Source of the DNA: a virus
Direction: 5' to 3' (one strand)
IMG/VR virus record: IMGVR_UViG_3300028666_000092
Span: 1-28,813 of that record
DNA: 28,813 nt
In this document: positions 1 through 9,056 of the stretch, piece after piece
Numbering within the stretch: position 1 is the stretch's first letter
Layout: each line of letters opens with the position of its first letter
The notes under the pieces: generated by a model
The model's input: the letters and a program-made list of their open reading frames with translations, nothing else
The model's database searches: none
What the model was told of the DNA's origin: nothing
Position numbers and translations under genes: made by a program

Positions 1-1
1 A

Positions 2-3000
2 GCACAAGTAGCAACGTTTGTAAATGCCAATCTGGCTTCTTACGTCTCTGCTACGCTGGTAAATGACGGTGGTACGAGTGGCGCAGGTGTTATTGTATTT
101 AGTACTTATGAAGATAGTGCATTTACCTTTAGCAATGTTCAATTGTTAGACGGGGTCAATTGGATTTTGTCTAGCAATGTGAGCGGATCTCCACAATTCG
201 TTTTTAAATTACCTCTAAGTTTGCCAACCGATGTTGGGTACGCCTTTAATAATGGCGAGACATTACGACTAGTTCCTACCACAATGGAACAAGTTTTTCG
301 TTTTATATCCGTACTGGCGGTTACAGGACTTAGCACCGTTGGAACTATAGAGTTGGTAGACAGGGGAACTAGGCTTGAGCTGGCCACACAAACATTGGGA
401 AGTGCAGGCTCTATACAGATTATTGGCGGTTCTGCTAATAGTATTAGTCTTCCAGTATTGAATTCTGCTGAAATTATCAATAATGATCTAATAGAAATTT
501 CAGTGGATAGCGTAGCTTCTCATTTTGTAACAAGCGATCAATGGTTTAGATTGCAGGCTGCCAACACACAGAAAAAAGTAACCGGTTTTGACTTTAATAC
601 CGATGTATCTGTTATTGCAAGCGATCCTACTACTGGTGAAGCTACTATCGTAATAAGCAATAGTACGTTGACTCAAAGAAATTTTGGTAGACCAAGAAAT
701 ATACAAGTGCAAGGCGATACCTTTAGGGTAGAAAAGCAAGGCAGCTTAGTATGTATCAGTTGGACCGGTATTGGCCCCAATCCAATGTTTGAATCTGCTC
801 TTAACTTTAACGATTCTAGCGGTGGAACTTTTAATGCCTCACTTATTGCTGGCACCAGCGATGTGCAATTTATTGTTGAAAGTGGCAATGTAAACTTTAC
901 CGAACTTTCTATCGGTGATTTTATTACAATTGCCAATCAGTATATATTTACGGTTACCGCTGCAAATGCAACAGCTGGTGCTATATACTCGAATAACGGT
1001 CAACTTTTTACGGTTAGTAATACGATTGTTGGTGGCACCACCTTGACAACGACTAGTACCGGAATCCCCGCGACTTCAGGTACTTTAACTAAAGTAAGTG
1101 GTACTGGGGATGCAACGATTACTTTTTCTTCTTTCGTTGCTGGCACCAATATATCTGCTAACAATGTAGGCACATTTGCAGTTACTGGAATTTCTGCTAA
1201 TGGAAAAACCATACAAGTAACCAACCCTGATGCTAAAAATCAATTTTCTTCAGGCGGTTTCACATTTACAGGGAATGCTAACTCTGGAGATCAATTTGTC
1301 GTTGGGGCTACCACATTAATAGCCGGAACAAATTTTGTAATAGGAGCAACGTCCGCCGCTACGGCTGTTAATTTAGCCGCCGCTATCGGTTTATTGCCTA
1401 ATTTAACAGCTTCTGCAATTGGGTCAACCGTCACTACCACCGCAACAATACCATCTTATAGTACTTCTTTATCGTATATTCCATTTAGTACTACTCAAGT
1501 AACAGTGGGAGCATTTAACGCATTGGCCTTCTTTTCTGGTAATTTCTCGGCAACTAGCGGAGTATCGGAAGGGGACACCGTTATTTTGGGACCTCCGTTT
1601 TCTCCATTGAACCAGGGACAATACAGGGTCATACGCGAATACAACAACAGTATTTGGATTCAAAATCCAGACTTTGTGGAAGAAGAAGTTAATCTTTCAT
1701 ACAATCCAGTAAGTCTTGGATTCAACACTACTACTGGTTTTAATGTCACCGTAGTCAATGGTTTAATGCACATAGAATGGAATGGCACCGGAACTGCCCC
1801 AACTTTAGGAAATGTTATTGCTGGCGATTTCACTACACTGGGCACTAATTTTGTATCTGCTAACCAAGGAAGTTTCATGGTGGTAGATTCTAGCGTAGCA
1901 TTGCCACAAATCACAGAGTTATTCTTACCTAGTGGTGCTGTATTCGCATTGAGCGGTGCTGGAACCTATTTTACTATATACAGTGCTGGCAACGCACAAA
2001 AGTATTACGTTTGGTTCAACGTTAATAGTACTAACACTGATCCGGCACCGGGCGGATATACCTCAGGCATACAGGTAGCTATTTTGAGCGGAGATACTTC
2101 CACTAACGTAGCAAGCAAAACAGCTCTGGCATTGACTATTTCGGCATTTTCCGTTGTTTCATTGAATAATACGGTAACCATAACGACTGTCAGTGATATA
2201 GAAACCAATCCCACAGTTAATGTTAACGTACCGCCTCCATTTGAAGCTCTCACATTACAGTCCGGAACTAGGACTTTTATAGAAGTTATTAATCCGGGAG
2301 CCGTTGTGGACTCATCTGTAAGTGTAATTCCAGCTACTTTTACATTTACTGGAAATGCCAATACAGGTGATCAATTTGTTATAGGCGCAAACACGTTAGT
2401 TGCTGGAACAGATTTTGTAATCGGTGGGACTTCTACGACCACCGCTGTTAATTTAGCTGGAGCTATTAATGCTCTCCCAAATTTATTGGCCACTGCTAAT
2501 GGAACAACGGTAACAGTAATATCAACAGTATTGACATATACTCCGGCATTGTCCTATGTTCCATCAAGTACCACCGAGGTAACCGTAGGAGCTGGCTCTA
2601 CTTCCGGGATTTTCTTGGGTCATAGACCACAAATGCAATTTTTCCCATACGACGCTTCTGTTCCTGGAGATTTATTCGTTGTTGCTGGTAATGTTCTTAC
2701 TCTTGTTAATGCCGGGTCATATCCAATTGTTCAGGTCCTTAATGCAAATACCGCTATAGTGAAGGGAAATATGGCAAGTATTTCAAACGTAAATTTAGAA
2801 AATAATGTCAATTCCGTATATGTGGAAGAGGGTGTAGCATATTCTGGATATAAACACGTCTATATGGTTAGTGCTGAACCCGGAACTACCACGCAAAGCT
2901 TGATTGTATTTGATACTATCGCACAATATGATAAGATAAATCCTTCTGCGGGTGTAGAATTGACATCTTTAGCCAAATTGAATTTTAATACTACCTTAAA

Positions 3001-3436
3001 AAACGGATTAGATGCGTACAGGTACAATACGGGATTGATAGCAGAGGCTAACAGAATCGTATACGGCGATCCTAGAGATCCCATCACTTATCCTGGTGTA
3101 GGCGCTGCAGGAGCAGACATTTTTATAAAGGCTCCTTTAACGCTCCGAGTCACCATAGCTGTGGATATTAGATTGTTGACCGGTGCCCCGTTTCCTAGCA
3201 TTGTACAGCAAGTACAGTCTAATGTTACTGCGCTAATCAATTCTAATCCAGTTGGAAAATCTATAGATATCTCTTCTATAGTAAGCGTTATACGCGCCAT
3301 ACCAGGAATTATTTCTGTGGCCATATCTAGCCCGCTCTATAGTCCCACAGATGATTTAATCCAGGTAGCCCCCAGTGAAAAAGCATTAGTACTTGATCCA
3401 GCTACCGATATTAGCGTATTTCAAATCGGAACTTAA
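2..3436 (+). CDS. Baseplate wedge protein, J/gp6-like, partial at 5' end
   Basis: The reading frame is open from the window edge to TAA at 3434-3436, so the N-terminus is missing; the internal TTG at 143 is not a convincing start. The last ~110 residues look like a baseplate_J/T4 gp6-type C-terminus: a segment rich in I/V with 'VDIRLLTG', then 'IDISSIVSVIRAIPGI' and a final 'APSEKALVLDP' motif. The middle is a string of beta-rich Thr/Ser/Gly/Asn modules. A module beginning 'FTFTGNAN.GDQFV' occurs twice (from about 1259 and 2339), and W.G.G..P/GD modules recur near 750 and 1765. The gene lies 2 nt before the next structural gene. Role inferred: wedge of the contractile tail baseplate, with surface-exposed insertions. 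The J-like assignment rests on the C-terminus only. Confidence 0.72.
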   Translation, partial: AQVATFVNANLASYVSATLVNDGGTSGAGVIVFSTYEDSAFTFSNVQLLDGVNWILSSNVSGSPQFVFKLPLSLPTDVGYAFNNGETLRLVPTTMEQVFRFISVLAVTGLSTVGTIELVDRGTRLELATQTLGSAGSIQIIGGSANSISLPVLNSAEIINNDLIEISVDSVASHFVTSDQWFRLQAANTQKKVTGFDFNTDVSVIASDPTTGEATIVISNSTLTQRNFGRPRNIQVQGDTFRVEKQGSLVCISWTGIGPNPMFESALNFNDSSGGTFNASLIAGTSDVQFIVESGNVNFTELSIGDFITIANQYIFTVTAANATAGAIYSNNGQLFTVSNTIVGGTTLTTTSTGIPATSGTLTKVSGTGDATITFSSFVAGTNISANNVGTFAVTGISANGKTIQVTNPDAKNQFSSGGFTFTGNANSGDQFVVGATTLIAGTNFVIGATSAATAVNLAAAIGLLPNLTASAIGSTVTTTATIPSYSTSLSYIPFSTTQVTVGAFNALAFFSGNFSATSGVSEGDTVILGPPFSPLNQGQYRVIREYNNSIWIQNPDFVEEEVNLSYNPVSLGFNTTTGFNVTVVNGLMHIEWNGTGTAPTLGNVIAGDFTTLGTNFVSANQGSFMVVDSSVALPQITELFLPSGAVFALSGAGTYFTIYSAGNAQKYYVWFNVNSTNTDPAPGGYTSGIQVAILSGDTSTNVASKTALALTISAFSVVSLNNTVTITTVSDIETNPTVNVNVPPPFEALTLQSGTRTFIEVINPGAVVDSSVSVIPATFTFTGNANTGDQFVIGANTLVAGTDFVIGGTSTTTAVNLAGAINALPNLLATANGTTVTVISTVLTYTPALSYVPSSTTEVTVGAGSTSGIFLGHRPQMQFFPYDASVPGDLFVVAGNVLTLVNAGSYPIVQVLNANTAIVKGNMASISNVNLENNVNSVYVEEGVAYSGYKHVYMVSAEPGTTTQSLIVFDTIAQYDKINPSAGVELTSLAKLNFNTTLKNGLDAYRYNTGLIAEANRIVYGDPRDPITYPGVGAAGADIFIKAPLTLRVTIAVDIRLLTGAPFPSIVQQVQSNVTALINSNPVGKSIDISSIVSVIRAIPGIISVAISSPLYSPTDDLIQVAPSEKALVLDPATDISVFQIGT

Positions 3437-3438
3437 TC

Positions 3439-5358
3439 ATGGCAGTAACTACTCCAGCACAAGAATACATAAGACTTAGGTCTTATCTAAATCCGTATAT
3501 TCAAGGGCCCAATACGACTGCGGTACTAAAAGCCTTGGCCGCTGGTATGGCTGCACCATTAATTAACAATGCGGCAGCGGTAAACGATCAATTGTACATA
3601 GTCAGTGCCTCTGGTTCCTATTTAGATCAACGTTTAGCTGATTATGGAATTACACGCCCATCTAATGTGGGATTAACTGATTCCATTTTTAGAGAAATTG
3701 GCATACAGGTAAAAAATAGAAAACAAGTTAGGGATCTGATAAACCATGTTTTAGACTCTATATTTGGCGATGAATACACTCGTGCTACCAGTAAATCTAG
3801 CACAGTAGAACCGTATGCATTGAGCGATGGAGACACCCTAATAGTTAATTTTGATGATAATCATACGGCTACCATTACGTTTCATTCCAGTCAATTTACT
3901 AATATTAATGCGGCACTCGCAGAAGAAGTGGCCAACGCTATTACTATTACGCTAAGAAATTTTGGTTATTCGGGAACTGCCATATCGCAGAATGATGGAA
4001 ATGGTAATTATGTATCGCTTATAAGCGACACTATTGGACCGGCTTCTTCGGTAACGGTAATGGGTGGAAGTGCTCAAAATCAGCTACTGTTTCCTTCGAT
4101 ATTAGTTGCTGGCGGCAATATGTCTACTCAATGGACAATATCGTTACAGTCCGGCGCCCCTGGCGGCATTTTACGATTCACCTGGACTGGTGGCTCTAAT
4201 CCTAATCTAGGTAAAGTACAAGCCGGAGACTATGTTAATATTTTTGGCGGAGGATTCGCATCATCTCCCAATGAGGGTAGTTATGCCATATTAACATCTG
4301 TTGGTGGCGCAATAGACGATTCTTATTTTGAGATTCAAAATCCTTTCGGGACTTCTGGAATTATTATTCAAGGCACTGATGACGCAGTGTTATTTTTTAA
4401 TCCGGTAATGCAACAGTTGAATAGTTTGCAATCTTATGCGGCAGTATACCAAACTCAATCTAGGATTCTTCAAATTTTTCTACCCGCCACCACCCAGGTG
4501 ATAGGCAGAACCAACATTGGCGCTTCATTTCTGCCGTATATACCTCAGACAGTGTACACGTTTAATGCCAACCCCAATTTTGGGGATACGTTTCAGATTA
4601 CAAGCACCAATACATTTACTGCTGGCTCAAGTTTTACGATCGGAGCAACAATTGAAGAGACTTTAATAAATTTTGCAGCTGCTATCAATGCTATTCCAAA
4701 TTTAGATGCCGTTATAGGAGCTGTTCCAGGAACTGAACCCGGAGTCCCTACGCTTACTATTTTTCTAAGTTCAGATGCCTTAACGATAGTTGGAACCTAT
4801 ACTGGCTCTGCTTCAATTACATCAAGCGGTGCTTTGGGAGATCCAGTTTCTTTGGAACCTAATCAAAAAGGGCCAAATATATTCGATCTATCACAGGGAT
4901 TTACGGTAACCCATGTTAATACTACTTTAACACAGGAATTGAATGCTGATAGTCCGTATGTTTTTACGGTTGCAAATGCAGAAGCGTTTCCAAATGAGGA
5001 AGGCTTTTTAGTTTTTGGTTACGGAACTCAAGAGCAGGAAGGTCCGGTACCATATATTGCGCGTCCTTCAGACAATACCTTATTGCTCAGTCCAATTTAT
5101 TCGATAAAAACGCCTCACGCACCAGGCACTTCGGTATTTTTAGCTAAAAATTCAGCAGTAGTTTTGCCACCAGACGGAAGTGATTACGAATTATGGCTTA
5201 CCGATGTGGTAGCCGGACGTATCTATGCGCAAGATTTAATTCAAAGTATAGCGGCAACAGGAATTAGCATAGTATTCACTATTTTATATCCAGACGATAT
5301 AGGGCTTGGAAAATGGGGCACCATATATTCAGAAATTTCTGAAATATACGGACCATAA
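3439..5358 (+). CDS. Second baseplate/tail structural protein with shared beta modules
   Basis: 639 aa, ATG 2 nt after the previous stop. The N-terminal ~110 residues are helical and polar (starting MAVTTPAQEYIRLRSYLNPY, with 'SGSYLDQRLADYGITRP'), which resembles the N-terminal part of gp6/J-like wedge proteins; the rest is beta-rich. Residues ~235-300 repeat the W.G..NP.LG...GDY..I....F...NEGSY module of the upstream gene, and about 370-425 hold a diverged copy of its 'GD.F.I......AG..F.IGA' module. This suggests the two adjacent proteins share ancestry or have exchanged domains. Expected role is a virion baseplate component made late in infection. The exact subunit identity is not recognisable. 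Confidence 0.6.
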   Translation: MAVTTPAQEYIRLRSYLNPYIQGPNTTAVLKALAAGMAAPLINNAAAVNDQLYIVSASGSYLDQRLADYGITRPSNVGLTDSIFREIGIQVKNRKQVRDLINHVLDSIFGDEYTRATSKSSTVEPYALSDGDTLIVNFDDNHTATITFHSSQFTNINAALAEEVANAITITLRNFGYSGTAISQNDGNGNYVSLISDTIGPASSVTVMGGSAQNQLLFPSILVAGGNMSTQWTISLQSGAPGGILRFTWTGGSNPNLGKVQAGDYVNIFGGGFASSPNEGSYAILTSVGGAIDDSYFEIQNPFGTSGIIIQGTDDAVLFFNPVMQQLNSLQSYAAVYQTQSRILQIFLPATTQVIGRTNIGASFLPYIPQTVYTFNANPNFGDTFQITSTNTFTAGSSFTIGATIEETLINFAAAINAIPNLDAVIGAVPGTEPGVPTLTIFLSSDALTIVGTYTGSASITSSGALGDPVSLEPNQKGPNIFDLSQGFTVTHVNTTLTQELNADSPYVFTVANAEAFPNEEGFLVFGYGTQEQEGPVPYIARPSDNTLLLSPIYSIKTPHAPGTSVFLAKNSAVVLPPDGSDYELWLTDVVAGRIYAQDLIQSIAATGISIVFTILYPDDIGLGKWGTIYSEISEIYGP

Positions 5359-5366
5359 GGATTTGT

Positions 5367-5795
5367 ATGGGACAACCATTAACATTAACCGGATCGCAGA
5401 TTATACTTTATATTAATAACACTTCGTATAAAGTTGTGCAATCAATAACATTAGACTTTGACTATACCGAAGATAGTATTTATGGAATCGACACTCCTTG
5501 GGCACAAGAAATTGCTGGCGGAAGAGCAATGGTTCGTGGAAAGGTCACTGGATTACGCACTAAATTAAGTGGAGGCTTACAAGGTTCTAATTTGCGTCCA
5601 CTTTTTACCGATTTAGCGGCATCACCTTATGTTTCTATCAGAATAGAAGACCGTTCTACTGGGGAAAGTATTGTATTGATTCAAAATGCCAAAGTAACCA
5701 ATGAATCACACACCATCGCGACCGGCGGAACTTACAAATTGAATTTTGATTTCGTTGGTCAGATTCCGTTGTTTGCTTTAGATAGAGCAGATTAG
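5367..5795 (+). CDS. Small tail-tube-like / baseplate structural protein
   Basis: 142 aa, starting 8 nt after the preceding stop, with TAAGGA as a good ribosome binding site. The protein is soluble and beta-rich with no membrane segment. The pattern 'YKVVQSITLDFDYTEDSIYGID' followed by 'GGRAMVRGKVTGLRTK' and a closing beta stretch ending in FVGQIPL resembles the one-domain tail-tube fold found in tail tubes and tube-initiator or baseplate-hub proteins. Its place directly after two baseplate genes fits. Its TAG stop (5793-5795) overlaps the TAA stop of the convergent HNH gene. The fold assignment is by pattern only; it could be another small virion protein. Confidence 0.5.
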   Translation: MGQPLTLTGSQIILYINNTSYKVVQSITLDFDYTEDSIYGIDTPWAQEIAGGRAMVRGKVTGLRTKLSGGLQGSNLRPLFTDLAASPYVSIRIEDRSTGESIVLIQNAKVTNESHTIATGGTYKLNFDFVGQIPLFALDRAD

Positions 5796-6448
5796 TCTAT
5801 TGTTTTATTCCCCTTTCTAATATTGTCATCATACCACAAGGGCTGTAAATTTGTGTAATGACACGCCTCTTTAAATTGTTTTAGATCGGAAAGTTGAAAT
5901 TTAGACAGCGGCTTTATATGGTCTATATGCCACCCCATTCTTCCATGATTTTCCCACGTCATACCGTCCTGAAATAAAGATTCCAAATGTTTTTTTAATT
6001 CGAATAGAGTACATCCGAGATGCCTAATCGAAGAACCTGGTTTTTTGTTTCTTATTAGCACATTACTTAACCTGGTTCTAATAGTTGCGGCTAATTTAAA
6101 TTCTATACTTGTTAATCTTTTCCTTTTTGTATATTCCGAAGTAGCCTTTCTACCCTTTGCCGTTTTCTTTTGTTTAAGTCTACGATTATTATCGCAAAAT
6201 TTACATATTGTGGTGCGCCCATTTACACACGCAACGTTTGCATAAAATTCATTGATATTTTTTCTTTTATTACATGTCCTACAAATTCTATATAGTTTAT
6301 CTTTTTGCGACGCATTTCGTCTCCTGATGCCAAGACGAATCAGTTTGTGTCCAATAGCATATGCGCTTCTATAATCCAATAGCTTCTTTAGATTTGGATC
6401 GTGAGCATGCGCTATCACCATTTTTATCTCTTCATCAGACCATTTCAT
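5792..6448 (-). CDS. HNH endonuclease with zinc-finger N-terminal region
   Basis: 218 aa. A CxxC...CxxC zinc site (C56, C59, C82, C85) precedes a basic linker (residues 90-115) and a C-terminal HNH core: 'WHIDHIKPLS' (H174, D176, H177), 'NLQPLW' (N200) and 'DDNIRKGNK'. This is the usual layout of free-standing phage homing-type HNH nucleases, which nick or cut DNA and spread into related genomes. It overlaps the upstream metallophosphoesterase by 14 nt and ends stop-on-stop with the plus-strand tail gene, so it is tightly fitted rather than sitting in a loose intergenic gap. No split gene or intron is visible around it. Function by motif is solid; the mobility is inferred. Confidence 0.88.
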   Translation of the reverse strand: MKWSDEEIKMVIAHAHDPNLKKLLDYRSAYAIGHKLIRLGIRRRNASQKDKLYRICRTCNKRKNINEFYANVACVNGRTTICKFCDNNRRLKQKKTAKGRKATSEYTKRKRLTSIEFKLAATIRTRLSNVLIRNKKPGSSIRHLGCTLFELKKHLESLFQDGMTWENHGRMGWHIDHIKPLSKFQLSDLKQFKEACHYTNLQPLWYDDNIRKGNKTID

Positions 6449-7034
6449 TTTTTTGAATTTCGTTTATTATATTAATTATTTGATCAATAGATACTGGTTT
6501 AAAATTCCACACATCTACTCCAACATTAATCATTCTCTTTCTTATTCTCCATTTTTCATGGACATGGCCGTTCAATAAAAATCGTCCGTCATCTTTTGGT
6601 CTAAACTTACCATGTCTAATATCTTGACTAGAACCACTCTCTAGATAGGGAAGATGATTGATATTCACCCTCGCAACGCCTGGAATATCTAGTTCTCCAG
6701 AGATATGAACTTCAGAAAAACCATTGTCGATATATTTTTGAATCCATTTCTTTTGATTCTCTTCATTACGACTCTTTTTGTGAGCTGGATGGCAGTAATC
6801 ATGATTTCCCGCGTATAAAATTTTCACGCCATTTAGTCGTTTTGTATAAAGTTCTACCGATCGAAATGCCATGCTAAAATCGCCCAAATAGTACACGGTA
6901 TCGTTGGGCATTACCGTTTCATTCCATTTTAAAATCATATCCTCATTCATGCGCTCCACGGTATCATAAGGACGCGCACAGTATTTTATCACGTTCTGAT
7001 GGTAGAAATGGTGATCTGATGTGAAATAGATCAT
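6435..7034 (-). CDS. Calcineurin-like metallophosphoesterase
   Basis: 199 aa from the ATG at 7034. This start gives an ATGA overlap with the upstream exonuclease stop and has GGGGG 6 nt upstream; a longer start at 7070 would run into the exonuclease and lacks support. The metallophosphoesterase motifs are in order: SDHHF (D7, H9), LGDF (50-53), GNHD (76-79), a conserved His in 'INHLPY' and 'NGHVHEKW' near the C-terminus. These ligate two metal ions in phosphodiesterases and phosphatases. Small phage members of this family are common, and their substrate (nucleotide, RNA or DNA end) is usually unknown. It sits directly behind a 3'-5' exonuclease, suggesting a nucleic-acid role. Confidence 0.88.
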   Translation of the reverse strand: MIYFTSDHHFYHQNVIKYCARPYDTVERMNEDMILKWNETVMPNDTVYYLGDFSMAFRSVELYTKRLNGVKILYAGNHDYCHPAHKKSRNEENQKKWIQKYIDNGFSEVHISGELDIPGVARVNINHLPYLESGSSQDIRHGKFRPKDDGRFLLNGHVHEKWRIRKRMINVGVDVWNFKPVSIDQIINIINEIQKNEMV

Positions 7035-7588
7035 TTTAATCCCCCGAATTTTTTGACTAGATGAAACCAAAGCCTAAAAGTATTTTTCGCATCTGCTAAA
7101 GCGGTGTGTTGTTTTCCTTCAAAACTGATACCCAGTGATTCACAAGTATCTTTTAGTCCACCGCCCACCTTTTTATTATTGTAAAGTTGTATACTTTGAA
7201 AAATACTTTTAACGTCAATTACCCTATGACCCATAAAATTTTCACGCCCCGCCTTTAATATGTCTGTGGGATAGGCTTCATTATAAATATGGTAGCTATC
7301 ATTGGACGCACCAACCCCATATACTAATGGATTTTTAAAGCATTTATATTTTTTATGAAATGAATATAAGTCTTCATACGCCTCTCTAATGGATGGGGCA
7401 TTCGAAACATCTGCCGTTTTAATGCCGGTTACCCCTGTGATATATTCCGAAATTAATTCTTGTGGATCTACATATGTTTCGAAAGTGTCCAAAAGCTCTC
7501 CGGTAGGCAAGTGGTACGCGGCGGCGCCAATTTGTATTGTGTGCCCAGAGGGCTGCATATATTCGCAATCCAATGACATGATTCTCAT
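7031..7588 (-). CDS. DEDDh-family 3'-5' exonuclease
   Basis: 185 aa, RNase T/DnaQ-like. Exo I motif 'SLDCEY' supplies D7 and E9, a central 'ASNDSYH' supplies D97 as a likely Exo II acid, and Exo III 'HTALADAKN' supplies H161 and D166 with the spacing of the DEDDh class. No polymerase or other domain is fused, so it is a stand-alone nuclease for DNA or RNA 3' ends. ATG at 7588 overlaps the upstream stop by 4 nt and the downstream phosphoesterase by 4 nt, indicating translational coupling. It could serve proofreading, host DNA degradation or RNA trimming; the sequence does not say which. Confidence 0.85.
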   Translation of the reverse strand: MRIMSLDCEYMQPSGHTIQIGAAAYHLPTGELLDTFETYVDPQELISEYITGVTGIKTADVSNAPSIREAYEDLYSFHKKYKCFKNPLVYGVGASNDSYHIYNEAYPTDILKAGRENFMGHRVIDVKSIFQSIQLYNNKKVGGGLKDTCESLGISFEGKQHTALADAKNTFRLWFHLVKKFGGLK

Positions 7589-7833
7589 AGGTAAACTACT
7601 TTCGTAAATTTAATTTCTGTTCTATCTCTTAGATGGGTAAGTGCCATTCCATTTTTATCTAGCAACCAATATTCTGGCTTACCGCCCCCACCGCATGCGC
7701 ATGCGCCTTCTTTCCCAGACACCGTCAATACATATTGAACCCTTTTATCTGAGTCGTATGTACATTCGTACAGTCCGTAATAACCCATCTTTACTAAGTA
7801 TTGGGCGTCTGCCGGTAAATGCGGTAAGTTCAT
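7585..7833 (-). CDS. Hypothetical 82-aa protein
   Basis: Unrecognised. A small soluble protein of mixed beta character, with a Cys/Gly cluster 'GACACGGGGKPEYW' in the middle that could be a flexible loop or a weak metal site (only two cysteines there, plus C24). It overlaps both neighbours by ATGA (7830-7833 and 7585-7588), so it is almost certainly a real, translationally coupled gene. No function can be given. Confidence 0.7.
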   Translation of the reverse strand: MNLPHLPADAQYLVKMGYYGLYECTYDSDKRVQYVLTVSGKEGACACGGGGKPEYWLLDKNGMALTHLRDRTEIKFTKVVYL

Positions 7834-8048
7834 TTATAAAACTCTTCTTTCCCACAATTTTCGCATTTGTGCCAGCTAGCAACTATTATCATTCCACTTT
7901 TGAATTCTTTGAATGATCGTTCTTCTCCCCAAACATGATGCTCACGCTTACAACCAAGATATGCGATGACCGCGACTGAGGCAAATATAAAAGATACAAC
8001 AGCAAGTGCTACTAAGATGCCAAAAATTATTGCTTCTAAGAGATTCAT
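7830..8048 (-). CDS. Small membrane protein with C-terminal Cys/His zinc-like tail
   Basis: 72 aa. Residues ~5-32 form one strong hydrophobic segment, followed by a basic patch with C33 and 'REHHVW' and a C-terminal 'WHKCENCGKEEF', a CxxC pair that could bind zinc with the upstream Cys/His. The ATG overlaps the transglycosylase stop by 1 nt (TAATG), so the two are coupled. A membrane protein directly downstream of a cell-wall lytic enzyme invites the idea of a holin or lysis accessory, but the metal-like tail is not typical of known holins, so this remains a guess. Confidence 0.65.
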   Translation of the reverse strand: MNLLEAIIFGILVALAVVSFIFASVAVIAYLGCKREHHVWGEERSFKEFKSGMIIVASWHKCENCGKEEFYK

Positions 8049-8491
8049 TACTCAATCTTTCTTGGGCCACAAGTTAAATAATCCTTGTGTTCTGCATCCA
8101 GTAACAATGTCACACCTTTGACGTATTTAAGGTTTCTGGGTTCCCCCGGAACCACTTGGCTTGGATTATACGTACCCGAATTATAAGCGCTGACTGCTTT
8201 ACACCAATCCCCTTCATATCTGTCCAATTGATACTTTAGATAGATGGCAGCCAATTCAGCATTGACTTCAGGATTCATTAGACCGTCGGCACCGTCTTTA
8301 TAGCCCATAGCTTTAGCTGTACCCAATTTCAATTGGCATAAGCCGTAGCTAGGGCTTCCGTGGTCTTGTGGGGCGATTACGTTTTGTAGGTTGGACTCGT
8401 GGGTACAAATAGCCAATAGGAGGGCGCCAGGGACGCCTACAGCCTTTGCAGCAGCCAAAATAACGCTTGTGAGATAGGGAATGGTATACAT
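8048..8491 (-). CDS. Lytic transglycosylase (SLT/goose-lysozyme-like)
   Basis: 147 aa. I chose ATG 8491 because GGAGG lies 5 nt upstream; an in-frame GTG at 8503 would be four codons longer but has no such site. SLT hallmarks are present: 'ICTHESNLQN' with the catalytic Glu (E32), 'SYGLCQL' (GLMQL-type, ~50-54) and 'AYNSG' (~102-106). The hydrophobic N-terminus (residues 4-28) may be the usual SLT helix or an uncleaved signal anchor. Such enzymes cleave the MurNAc-GlcNAc bond. Here it could be the endolysin or a virion-associated lysin; the adjacent small membrane protein slightly favours lysis. Confidence 0.85.
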   Translation of the reverse strand: MYTIPYLTSVILAAAKAVGVPGALLLAICTHESNLQNVIAPQDHGSPSYGLCQLKLGTAKAMGYKDGADGLMNPEVNAELAAIYLKYQLDRYEGDWCKAVSAYNSGTYNPSQVVPGEPRNLKYVKGVTLLLDAEHKDYLTCGPRKIE

Positions 8492-8537
8492 CAGTGCCTC
8501 CACCCCATATAGTACCGGAAATGTGAGATTTGTCCAG

Positions 8538-8948
8538 TTAAGAGGTCTCTTCGCTACCTTTTCTAATGATTCCTTTAACTTGTAGAGTATAAAGTTTTGG
8601 CTTAGTCCGGTTTAGACAATTTGGAGCATTACTACAGATCCTATAATACCAAGTTTCTCCGCCGCGATTATATACGAAAATTTCGAGATAACCGGTTTCA
8701 CATTCCCTACAAGTCCATGATTTCTTTAAGTTTTCTAAGATTTCTTTGCCCTGTTCGGCTCTATCTTCTTTATAATGTTCATTAATAAGGTCTTTAATTG
8801 TATCGTACCGATCGAGATCTAGCCTCGCAATTTGTTTTCGAAGAGAGCTAATTTGGCGTTTTAATTTGTCATTTTCATTCTTTAGACGCTGTTCTTTAGT
8901 GTTACCGTACCTATCTGTTCTATTTTTGCTCATATTATTAAGATTCAT
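8538..8948 (-). CDS. Coiled-coil protein with C-terminal zinc ribbon
   Basis: 136 aa. Residues ~15-85 are highly charged and helical, with heptad-like spacing ('ENDKLKRQISSLRKQIARLD'), and form a likely coiled coil. The C-terminal part has 'WTCRECETGYLEI' then 'ICSNAPNCLN', a CxxC...CxxxxxC arrangement typical of a zinc ribbon. ATG 8948 has a weak GAG/GTGG site upstream; a second ATG at 8933 is possible. It is the first gene of the minus-strand island and starts in the divergent gap facing the fibre gene. Function unknown; a nucleic-acid or transcription-related role would suit the architecture. Confidence 0.72.
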   Translation of the reverse strand: MNLNNMSKNRTDRYGNTKEQRLKNENDKLKRQISSLRKQIARLDLDRYDTIKDLINEHYKEDRAEQGKEILENLKKSWTCRECETGYLEIFVYNRGGETWYYRICSNAPNCLNRTKPKLYTLQVKGIIRKGSEETS

Positions 8949-9056
8949 CCACTATCTCTTAAATCTATATGATAAATAAAGGATAGTAAACGATTTTATT
9001 GACAACCCATAACCACAATCTTAATGAGAGACCTATCTAAGTAATCAAGGGTAATT
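8949..9056. promoter_or_regulatory. Divergent intergenic region between the minus-strand island and the fibre genes
   Basis: A 108-nt AT-rich gap and the only non-coding space between the two divergent operons, so promoters for both directions are expected here. On the plus strand GATAAATA at 8971-8978 is one base off the T4-type late promoter box TATAAATA and lies 79 nt before the fibre start. A TTGACA sits at 8999-9004 but has no good -10 box 17 nt later. The fibre start has AAGGG 6 nt upstream of its ATG. Promoter identity is tentative. Confidence 0.35.

Noticed and set aside
2-145. TTG at 143 as start of the first gene
   Set aside because: The frame is open and protein-like back to the window edge, so the gene starts upstream of the window.
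139-3324. Minus-strand open frames opposite the first baseplate gene
   Set aside because: They lie wholly within a long plus-strand gene of clear protein character, have no ribosome binding sites and show the composition of antisense shadows.
8999-9027. Sigma-70 promoter with TTGACA
   Set aside because: The hexamer is perfect but there is no acceptable -10 box at 16-18 nt spacing.
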